36,306 bases of DNA, taken from positions 1 through 36,306 of the IMG/VR virus record IMGVR_UViG_3300020400_001055; one strand, written 5' to 3'. Positions 15,000 to 21,872 of the stretch are shown here, piece after piece; within the stretch, counting starts at the first letter, position 1; each line of letters begins with the position of its first letter. Origin of the DNA: a virus. The notes beneath the pieces were generated by a model, which searched no databases, was not told the DNA's origin, and saw only the letters and a program-made list of their open reading frames with translations. The translations under genes were made by a program, and so were the position numbers.

Positions 15000-15960
15000 C
15001 TTGATCTTCCCTTATCATAGGCCCTAATCTACTAGGATTTTTATATACAGTTTTAAAAAATCTACTAGCAGTTTTATCCATGTCGCTTATTTCTAAATCT
15101 AAGGTACCACGTAACTCTTCACCAAGTCGAACAGTTTCTTTTTTAAGTTTATTCCAATCCCAACTCATGCCAGTGTTAACGCACATTTGATCAAATCCTT
15201 CGAACTCAGGGAAAAGTTCTTTTGTAAAATAATCACTAAGCCAATCAAAATCTCTAACGTTTTTCCAATCCCATTTATGTCTCTGAATATTAGTCATGTG
15301 ACATCCTAATCTAGCACCATACACAGCCCACAGACCATTGGTAACATCTTCACCTACGCTCATCCATACAAGCAGTCTTTGATAATTTTGTCTGTGTATT
15401 TGTTTAATTCTAGTTGGATCAATTACATCACCACCATCTAATCCCATCTTTACACCTTCACGAAAACCAGCTCTCCATGCTTGTAGTGGTGAGCCGTTGT
15501 TCATTACATCACAGTATACGTTGTTCATTTGCACGTAATGTATATTCCAACAAAAGTCTACTTGTGCTCTTTTGTCACTTTCAGGTGCCGCTTCATGTGT
15601 ACGCATTCTATTAACAACATCTACGGGCCAACATTTAATACCTCCATTACCATATACCAAACCATTTACAGCATTTTTTCCTGCCCAACTGATTACGTCC
15701 TCTGCGCCTATTTTATCCATGTCTATTTCAACATTGAAAAAATCTTCTCTTACTATATTATCTGCATCTACTGTTACAAATCTATCGGTCTCGCACATTG
15801 CCGCCGCCGCTTTATGTGCCGCATCACTTCCCCATACTCCATGACTGCGTTTTGCCCAAGGACATTTGTCCAGCAAATCATTGTAATTGTGATCTGCATT
15901 TGGCTCATCATAACTTATATAAACAATATCAAATTCAGTGATTGGAACTAAATTAGCCAT
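14974..15960 (-). CDS. Glycosyltransferase-like DxD protein
   Basis: The 328-aa protein starts MANLVPITEFDIVYISYDEPNAD, followed by SHGVWGSDAAHKAAAAM and RFVTVDADNIV, with the DxD at 65-67. This resembles a GT-A fold with its metal-binding motif. The later part includes NGLVYGNGGIKCWP, often the acceptor side in such enzymes. It is the full-length paralog of the partial gene at the left edge. I recall proteins of this type from marine T4-like phages, from memory only. ATG 15960 overlaps the TAA of the preceding gene by one base and has AGGAG 8 bases upstream. Donor and acceptor are unknown. Confidence 0.75.
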   Translation of the reverse strand: MANLVPITEFDIVYISYDEPNADHNYNDLLDKCPWAKRSHGVWGSDAAHKAAAAMCETDRFVTVDADNIVREDFFNVEIDMDKIGAEDVISWAGKNAVNGLVYGNGGIKCWPVDVVNRMRTHEAAPESDKRAQVDFCWNIHYVQMNNVYCDVMNNGSPLQAWRAGFREGVKMGLDGGDVIDPTRIKQIHRQNYQRLLVWMSVGEDVTNGLWAVYGARLGCHMTNIQRHKWDWKNVRDFDWLSDYFTKELFPEFEGFDQMCVNTGMSWDWNKLKKETVRLGEELRGTLDLEISDMDKTASRFFKTVYKNPSRLGPMIREDQVEDTLGDN

Positions 15961-16973
15961 TAATTTTCTCCTACTAATTCGTAATCGAATGTTATCAGTC
16001 TATTTTCTTCTTTACATAATATGTCACAATCTTCTATTTTTACCTTGGTATGAAGTTTAGATATTTTGTTGTAACCTATCTCATCATATGGAATAGTAAT
16101 TGCGGACTTCATATAATTTATGTTATTTTTATCTACCAAGAATATTGTAAGATCTTTGTATATGTTATGTTCATTGGGATCATCAAAATTACTTCTTATG
16201 TAATACTTTCCGTCTCTACTAATAAATGTAAAAGGATTAATTACTGTTTTTGTTGTAGCTGTTATTTTTACAAAATTTCTAGATTTGCTTTCTTTTTTAG
16301 TAAATTCAGGACGTACAAAGTAGTTTTTATATTTGACACCATAAGATTTAAATATCTTTTTTGTCAACACACTTATATCACCCAAACCACATACTGTGTG
16401 TAAATGATGCATATCAAAAATCAAATATCCACGTGTTAATAAATGGGCTGTATCTATCTCCAATGTGTGTATTAAAAAATTTGGGTCATTTTGTTTTACA
16501 AGATAAAATATAACATTATCATATTTGCCTTCTAGATGTGAATTTATTTTTAAGTTTCTATGATAGCGTTTACCTGTCATTTTGTACAGTGTATCTTCAT
16601 TAAAATAAACTTCCATTTTCCAACTGTCTATATAAAAAAGTATATTGATATCTTTGTCAGCAATTTTAATAGTTGGAATTAAAGTTAAAAAATCTTCAGC
16701 TGATCTTATTCTAAGATCCTCGCTTCTTGTTGAAAGAGCATAGCCATCTTCACGCTCAACTACACAGTATTTTATGGGATTCAATTCACCAAGCAGTATA
16801 CGTCTAGCATCATCATTTATTGTGGTTATATATGGAAAATCTATTTGTTGTTTAGGTTTATTGGTTACAGTAACTATATCTCCATTTTCATCATCAAAAT
16901 AAACGCACCATTTTTTTGGTGCTTTTGGTTTATGTTTATCAATTAATAATGATTTTACTTGTTCATTTAACAT
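15960..16973 (-). CDS. Unknown phage protein (337 aa)
   Basis: I do not recognise this family. The protein has no signal peptide or clear membrane segment. It is rich in Lys, Asp, Ile and Tyr, with a charged start (KSLLIDKHKPKAPKKW) and many short beta-prone stretches (YLIFDMHHLHTVCGLG, DGKYYIRSNFDD). It lies between two glycosyltransferase-like genes, overlapping the upstream gene by 11 bases and sharing a TAATG junction with the downstream one, so it is likely made together with them. The ribosome site at ATG 16973 is weak. Confidence 0.72.
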   Translation of the reverse strand: MLNEQVKSLLIDKHKPKAPKKWCVYFDDENGDIVTVTNKPKQQIDFPYITTINDDARRILLGELNPIKYCVVEREDGYALSTRSEDLRIRSAEDFLTLIPTIKIADKDINILFYIDSWKMEVYFNEDTLYKMTGKRYHRNLKINSHLEGKYDNVIFYLVKQNDPNFLIHTLEIDTAHLLTRGYLIFDMHHLHTVCGLGDISVLTKKIFKSYGVKYKNYFVRPEFTKKESKSRNFVKITATTKTVINPFTFISRDGKYYIRSNFDDPNEHNIYKDLTIFLVDKNNINYMKSAITIPYDEIGYNKISKLHTKVKIEDCDILCKEENRLITFDYELVGEN

Positions 16974-17835
16974 ATGTATCTAACAGTTCTTTTGTAAAAA
17001 ACTTTTCATCGTTGTAGTGAATAATTCCGCTATTGATTACATGATTTTCAATTTGTATTTTTCCATTTCCACTTATCCAATAGTTTAGCATTTCAGTCCA
17101 ATTTTGTGGTATATCATCAGTCCATACCCCCTGACTGTCACTATGCAAATCATAATGATTGTTAAGATGTACTGCTATTTGTTTGTGTAGATCTGTGCAG
17201 TGTGTCACAAGATTGCACAAAATATTTTTATTGAAAGTCAAAGGTTTTTTATCTTTAAAAAAATAATTGTAAACACTACGCCAATTTTGCATAATTGGAT
17301 CAGCCATTTTAAACCATTGTTCTGCGTCAGGATGATCTCTTTTAAAGTAAATCATATTGTTAAACAATTGAGGAAGTGCATACAATTCTTCAAATTCAAA
17401 TCTGTATTTCCTAAAAATAGGTATATGTTTAAAACTTAATGCTTGTGTAGGAATACTAATACCTCCATTGATTTGCATTGTATTCCATAATAAATCTATG
17501 TCTATGTTATGCAATAACGTATCAGCATCTACGTAGATTGTATCTTTAAAAGGAGTACAATGATACATCTGCCACAAGTTCATGCCATGAAACCCGTCTT
17601 TATAAGCAGTGTTACCAAATGGTAATTCAACAATATAATCAAAAGCATGATGATATTCTTTCTTCACATTATCCATTTTGTCCTTGTCAACTACTAAGCA
17701 GACTTGACTATCTGGATCGCTTGCTTTAATGCTACATGCTAATCCATAACAATGGTAAATTCTGTCCTCTTGTGTATTGATTCCTAGTGTAATAAATCCT
17801 TTTCCTGCTCTTTCAAAATCTAGTTTATCAGACAT
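16963..17835 (-). CDS. Glycosyltransferase-like protein (GT8-like DxD)
   Basis: From ATG 17835 (GAGGA 8 bases upstream) the protein is 290 aa. It opens with KGFITLGINTQEDRIYHCYG, a layout seen in GT8-type enzymes, and has the DxD at 103-105 in TIYVDADTLLHN. Further on are NNMIYFKRDHPDA and, near the C-terminus, INSGIIHYNDEKFF, which may hold the second metal-binding histidine. The gene overlaps both neighbours by 8 and 11 bases. It resembles the next protein upstream (17828-18736), so the two are likely paralogs with different specificities. Confidence 0.8.
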   Translation of the reverse strand: MSDKLDFERAGKGFITLGINTQEDRIYHCYGLACSIKASDPDSQVCLVVDKDKMDNVKKEYHHAFDYIVELPFGNTAYKDGFHGMNLWQMYHCTPFKDTIYVDADTLLHNIDIDLLWNTMQINGGISIPTQALSFKHIPIFRKYRFEFEELYALPQLFNNMIYFKRDHPDAEQWFKMADPIMQNWRSVYNYFFKDKKPLTFNKNILCNLVTHCTDLHKQIAVHLNNHYDLHSDSQGVWTDDIPQNWTEMLNYWISGNGKIQIENHVINSGIIHYNDEKFFTKELLDTYVK

Positions 17836-18736
17836 ATGGAGATTCCTCAAAATGTTTTGCTATCTGGCCAGAATGTCTATCTAATGATCTTTTGTTCATG
17901 ACATGTAGATTATCATTTGTATGTCTTACAAGAATGTTTTTCCATTGTTCAACTCTGTTGTGTTTTAAAAATATAACATCGTTGGATTTGTTAAACTTAA
18001 CAATATCATCTTTTTGATCCATGTTAATCATTGGAACACCTTTAAAGTCATGTATAAAATCAAAACTGTTCATACCATTCATTAAATGACATGCAATACT
18101 AACACAAAAATCAGTTCTATATAAATGTTTAGGAAACTGGTATAACAAACTGTAGTATTCGTAATTGTCCCTGACATGACTCCAAATATCAAAAAACAAT
18201 TTGCTTTCTTGACTTTGATCGAAATAAATTACTGTACTCCACCAATGGTGAATACCACTACTGTTTAACAACATTTCGCTGAAGTAAGGTAATTCGCCAC
18301 CTATGTATTCTGCATTTTTGTGTAGACCAATGCTGATGTCTGTGTCAAACAAATAATCGTAAAAGTTATTCATTATGAGATAATCTACATCTATTAGTAA
18401 TGTTTTTTCAAAAGGTGTATATTCAAAAACTTTGTGTTTGTTACTGTTTTTGAATTGTGCATTAAATTCTGTCCAAGGACTGTCATGATGCACTCTTGGA
18501 TTGCTTTCATGTTCTATATTACTTGTTACAATATAATCAAAGCATTCATCTATTGTTTGTTTATCTATACTTTGTTCCATCCAATTGATTGTACCGTCGT
18601 CAGTAATCAAACAAACTTTGTTGTTTTGCATGTTACGTTTCACATATTGACTTACAATTGTTGCAAACTTTATATAATCTAATTCAGGATTATTATAAGC
18701 AAAAATGCAAATTCCAGCTTGTTCTTGCTTACTCAT
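17828..18736 (-). CDS. Glycosyltransferase-like protein (GT8-like, DVD)
   Basis: The 302-aa protein opens with AGICIFAYNNPELDYIKFA and has the motif KTLLIDVDYLIMNN with DVD at 116-118, replacing the usual DAD. It also carries IHHWWSTVIYFDQS, matching the acceptor-side region of the neighbouring 290-aa protein, and FLKHNRVEQW towards the C-terminus. The start ATG 18736 immediately follows the TAA of the 115-aa gene (TAAATG), so translation is coupled. The role is inferred from the DxD and context; the donor is unknown. Confidence 0.77.
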   Translation of the reverse strand: MSKQEQAGICIFAYNNPELDYIKFATIVSQYVKRNMQNNKVCLITDDGTINWMEQSIDKQTIDECFDYIVTSNIEHESNPRVHHDSPWTEFNAQFKNSNKHKVFEYTPFEKTLLIDVDYLIMNNFYDYLFDTDISIGLHKNAEYIGGELPYFSEMLLNSSGIHHWWSTVIYFDQSQESKLFFDIWSHVRDNYEYYSLLYQFPKHLYRTDFCVSIACHLMNGMNSFDFIHDFKGVPMINMDQKDDIVKFNKSNDVIFLKHNRVEQWKNILVRHTNDNLHVMNKRSLDRHSGQIAKHFEESPYV

Positions 18737-19084
18737 TTACCAATCCATCAAACTTTTAATATTTCTAGCTTTTGTAACTTTATCCATTTGTAATTTATAT
18801 TCATTGGTGCTTTCTGTGTAAGCGCCTAATAATAAATCCAATAGTTCTTGAGTATCTTCTATTGTAATTGGTGTTTCTTTTGTGTCCAATACAATTGCAC
18901 TTTTTCTGTCACTGTCTACTAAAGATTTTACAAAACTAATTGTAATTGGATTAGCTACAAAGACTCCTTTGTTGTGATGTACAGTTTGTAAAACATGCAT
19001 TCTTTGTCTAATGCTTCTTTTTTGATTACTTAATGTAATCCTATAATTTGCAAATTCTAATGCTTTTTCGAGTCTATCATCCAT
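18737..19084 (-). CDS. Small conserved-looking phage protein (115 aa), unknown role
   Basis: The protein starts MDDRLEKALEFANYRITLSN and is mostly charged with helical stretches, ending TKARNIKSLMDW. I recall similar small proteins next to tail fibre genes in marine T4-like phages, from memory only; a chaperone or assembly role is possible but unproven. ATG 19084 has GGAG at 19095-19098 and is the first gene after the promoter region at 19112-19141. It is the only small soluble protein at the junction between structural genes and the glycan operon. Confidence 0.75.
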   Translation of the reverse strand: MDDRLEKALEFANYRITLSNQKRSIRQRMHVLQTVHHNKGVFVANPITISFVKSLVDSDRKSAIVLDTKETPITIEDTQELLDLLLGAYTESTNEYKLQMDKVTKARNIKSLMDW

Positions 19085-19111
19085 GATGAGTTTCTCCTAT
19101 AATTATATACT

Positions 19112-19141
19112 ACTATAACTTATTTATGTGGTTTGTGTCAA
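19112..19141 (-). promoter_or_regulatory. Sigma70-like promoter with a late-type box in its spacer
   Basis: On the minus strand TTGACA (19141-19136) is followed by 18 bases and TATAGT (19117-19112), five of six matches to the -10. The spacer contains CATAAATA (19128-19121), one base from the T4 late consensus. It is placed in the only clear gap between the structural genes and the 11-gene leftward operon, about 30 bases ahead of the first start codon. It could allow both early and late expression. Confidence 0.6.
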
Positions 19142-19144
19142 GTG

Positions 19145-20317
19145 TTAACTGTCATCACCGCTAGTTAAATTGTTAACAATTGAAACTGTTGGTGCAGGAG
19201 TAACATCAAAAGTTGCTCCGCCATTTGTGATTGTGTCAGGCATTAGATAACTTATTGTTGGAGTAATTGTTCCATCCACTACGTTTGCATGTGAAGTGTC
19301 ATCTAGTAATATTTTAAATTGTACGCCAGCACCATTGTCAGTGTATTTGCCATACAATTTGAACTTCAGCTGTTGATAACTGCTATATACGCTGTACGCA
19401 CTGGCATACACGCTATTGCTATAAGAACCATCAGGTAATAAAGCTGGATCAGACCATTCAGGATGTCCACCTGGACCTGTTATAAATCCATAAGCAGATC
19501 CGTATGTACCTGGTCTATCACCAACAATTTGACTAAGTGTAACACCACTTGAAGTAAACAATAAACCTTCATTTGCACTACCAGAATCTGTACCATCTCC
19601 ATAGTACTGTGTAAGTTCATAGAAACCTTTTCCTGTACTTGTGCCTGCTGTAGTGCTACTACTTTGAGTTACTGTATCCCAAGTGAAGTTTAGTACACCC
19701 ATTTCATTAATTACATCTGCCCAGTTGTAATAACCAGCAGTGGTACCACTTGCCATTTGAAGTGCAATTCGTAACTGCCCGCCTCCATTGAAAAAGTAAC
19801 GTGCATCATTGTAACTACTGAAAATCCACTTGTGTTCTCCTACCAGTTTGTCCTGCCATTGGGTACTTCTAGTGTAGGGTCCGCCACTGGTTGGGTTTGC
19901 TACTAACGCACTAGCATTTGCTGGATCTACTGTTGCATGATTATTATTTGATAAAATAGTATTTGTAAATTTATCAGAAACCAAGTTAAGATCTTCTGCT
20001 CTAACTAATGTGTTTGCTGTTACATTTGTTCTGCCAGTGGGTACAGCAAATATAAGTGTAGTATCTGTAACATTTATATGATCAATACTTACATTTGTTC
20101 TCTCAACTAGAGCTTGTAGTCTTGCGGCGGTAATAGTAGTTCCTGTTGCCAATGCATTAGCCACATTGGTCGCACCCCAGCCAAATTTATGTGTTGCAAT
20201 CCTATTGGTGTCTGTTACAGCCGCACTACTGTAGTTGTCACCAAAAACTTTGTTAACATCTGTGGCGACTGTATTGTAATGTGTGGCTGTCGCTAGTTGA
20301 CCAGGACTTTGTGGCAT
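19145..20317 (-). CDS. Tail fibre-like structural protein
   Basis: The 390-aa protein is rich in Thr, Ser, Ala and Asn, with no enzyme motifs. The N-terminal 110 residues look like an attachment region (THYNTVATDVNKVFGDNY and RLQALVERTNVSIDHIN). The segment EHKWIFSSYNDARYFFNGGG followed by QLRIAL near residues 163-190 is a pattern I know from fibre-type virion proteins of marine phages. The rest is beta-rich and ends with a Thr-Ser tail. It lies two bases after the 304-aa gene stop zone and is the last structural gene before the operon promoter. It is probably a baseplate or fibre component exposed on the virion; the exact name cannot be given. Confidence 0.75.
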   Translation of the reverse strand: MPQSPGQLATATHYNTVATDVNKVFGDNYSSAAVTDTNRIATHKFGWGATNVANALATGTTITAARLQALVERTNVSIDHINVTDTTLIFAVPTGRTNVTANTLVRAEDLNLVSDKFTNTILSNNNHATVDPANASALVANPTSGGPYTRSTQWQDKLVGEHKWIFSSYNDARYFFNGGGQLRIALQMASGTTAGYYNWADVINEMGVLNFTWDTVTQSSSTTAGTSTGKGFYELTQYYGDGTDSGSANEGLLFTSSGVTLSQIVGDRPGTYGSAYGFITGPGGHPEWSDPALLPDGSYSNSVYASAYSVYSSYQQLKFKLYGKYTDNGAGVQFKILLDDTSHANVVDGTITPTISYLMPDTITNGGATFDVTPAPTVSIVNNLTSGDDS

Positions 20318-20318
20318 T

Positions 20319-21233
20319 TTACTTTGCCCCCACTACTACTTCTATAGTACCAGCTTCTTCTGTGTCTTTTGATTCCAAAGCTCTACCAATTATAGGTCTG
20401 TAATCTGGACTATCACCTATGTGTGCTATTGCAGTGCCTGGTGTGTCACTGCTAATCATTCTATCGCCTTTAGCAATTTTTCCAATTACTTTACAAGGTA
20501 CTCTTCCCGCGAGTGCTACAAAAGGATGCGTAGCATCTGTACCTGCACTAGCGTTCATTTCAAAACCTGGTGAGATACTTACTATACCAAATACATCAGT
20601 ATCCATTTGTTGTGTTGTTTGTGTAATTTCTTTATCGCCGCCTAGCTTAACCACTGTGCCAGCTTCATACTCAGCATCAGCTTCATATCTTTCAGCTAAG
20701 TCAGCATATTCTGAACTGGTAGCTATACCTCTAAACTTGTAGTTTGTGGTATTGTTCATTTGAATACCCGCTTGAATAGTAGGAAACTGTGTTGTTAAAG
20801 CTGTAGTGCCATCCTCTAAATATTCTGTTGCATGAGGTGTCCATGCTGTGGTATCATCTGTAGCTATCCATACAATATTGTTATCAACAATACATTCAAC
20901 TGTTTTATGAAATACACTGGCTGTATCTTGTCTATTCCGATATTCAAAACGTGTAGTACCTGCTGGCGAACCAATAGTATACCATTGTCCGTTATCGTAT
21001 AATTTTAAAACACTGTTCGTTGTGTCGTACCAAAGTTGACCTTCGGTTGGATTGCTTGGAGCATTTGTATTAGCAAAATTTTCTAATATACGTAACATGT
21101 TTTCATTTAATAGTTCACCAAAATTAGTATAGTTTTTACCTATTAAATTAATGCTTGTACTAGTATCAACTGTACCATCATTTACTACTATTGCTGTTTT
21201 GCTACTTGTGCTATAATCTACTGTATATGGCAT
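20319..21233 (-). CDS. Tail fibre-type structural protein with C-terminal G2/chaperone-like domain
   Basis: The 304-aa protein has an N-terminal attachment-like segment, TSINLIGKNYTNFGELLNEN with NEGQLWYD-like text (PTEGQLWYDT) just after, typical of fibre proteins in marine T4-like phages. From about residue 165 it changes to SSEYADLAERYEADAEYEAG, GIVSISPGF, GRVPCKVIGKIAKGDRMIS and PIIGRALESKDTEEAGTIEV. This pattern is like the peptidase_G2/intramolecular chaperone-type domains at the ends of tail fibres, though I see no defined cleavage site. ATG 21233 has an AGGAAA upstream. It probably forms a fibre or spike trimer near the baseplate. Confidence 0.78.
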   Translation of the reverse strand: MPYTVDYSTSSKTAIVVNDGTVDTSTSINLIGKNYTNFGELLNENMLRILENFANTNAPSNPTEGQLWYDTTNSVLKLYDNGQWYTIGSPAGTTRFEYRNRQDTASVFHKTVECIVDNNIVWIATDDTTAWTPHATEYLEDGTTALTTQFPTIQAGIQMNNTTNYKFRGIATSSEYADLAERYEADAEYEAGTVVKLGGDKEITQTTQQMDTDVFGIVSISPGFEMNASAGTDATHPFVALAGRVPCKVIGKIAKGDRMISSDTPGTAIAHIGDSPDYRPIIGRALESKDTEEAGTIEVVVGAK

Positions 21234-21245
21234 CTGTTTTTCCTA

Positions 21246-21845
21246 TTATAAGTCCGCAAATGAACTTCTTATTCTTAATGTATAAACAACTTGTATTTTT
21301 CTATTAGCACTTTTTTGTACTGGATGAAAAATTACATGCGTCAACAAATCGTTGTTGGCTGTGTATAAAGCTAATTCGTCAAATACATATGTTCCGTTCA
21401 TATTTGTTGCTGTATCTGTTGCATCTTGTCCACTAGGTGTCCCGTAATCCAATGTGCAGGTCACCGTAACATCACTGTAGGTATTAGGACTAGTATGACT
21501 TGCTTCAGTGCTATTGTCGGCACTTCCACTTACAGTTTCATCAACTATCTGACTGTGTGTTTGATTGTATAATGCACCACTTGCACTATTTGTATTTGTC
21601 GCTTTGTAAGTAACTGCACCTAATCCATCTATGCTAGTGCCTCCATTACCAAAACGTAAAGTTCTAATTTCATATGTGCTTGTTCCACCTGATTCATTTG
21701 CTAGTAAGTTGGCAATAGCAATACTCATGTTTTCAAAATTAATAGCATTGCGTCTACGAACCATTATATCACCTGATTCAGGATCCCAAATTTTAATATG
21801 ACCTTCAATACCTATTAGTGGTGTTTCAATTTGTTCTAAACTCAT
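21246..21845 (-). CDS. Baseplate/tail structural protein, 199 aa
   Basis: I start it at ATG 21845 (MSLEQIETPLIGIEGHIKIW), with GGAAG 6 bases upstream, rather than at an in-frame ATG about 84 bases further up inside the giant gene. The protein has segments NAINFENMSIAIANLLAN, IRTLRFGNGG and TYVFDELALYTANNDLLTHV followed by a beta-rich end (IQVVYTLRIRSS). This is the layout of small structural proteins lying downstream of gp6-type genes in marine T4-like phages. No enzymatic motif is seen. A late-promoter box lies just upstream. Confidence 0.75.
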   Translation of the reverse strand: MSLEQIETPLIGIEGHIKIWDPESGDIMVRRRNAINFENMSIAIANLLANESGGTSTYEIRTLRFGNGGTSIDGLGAVTYKATNTNSASGALYNQTHSQIVDETVSGSADNSTEASHTSPNTYSDVTVTCTLDYGTPSGQDATDTATNMNGTYVFDELALYTANNDLLTHVIFHPVQKSANRKIQVVYTLRIRSSFADL

Positions 21846-21864
21846 AGTATCTTCCAATTTATAA

Positions 21865-21872
21865 TATTTATA
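21865..21872 (-). promoter_or_regulatory. T4-type late promoter box (TATAAATA)
   Basis: The minus strand reads TATAAATA from 21872 to 21865, matching the T4 late consensus. It spans the TAA stop codon of the giant gene (21870-21868) and lies 20 bases before the start of the 199-aa gene. It would allow separate late transcription of the three tail genes downstream. Chance occurrence in AT-rich DNA remains possible. Confidence 0.5.
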
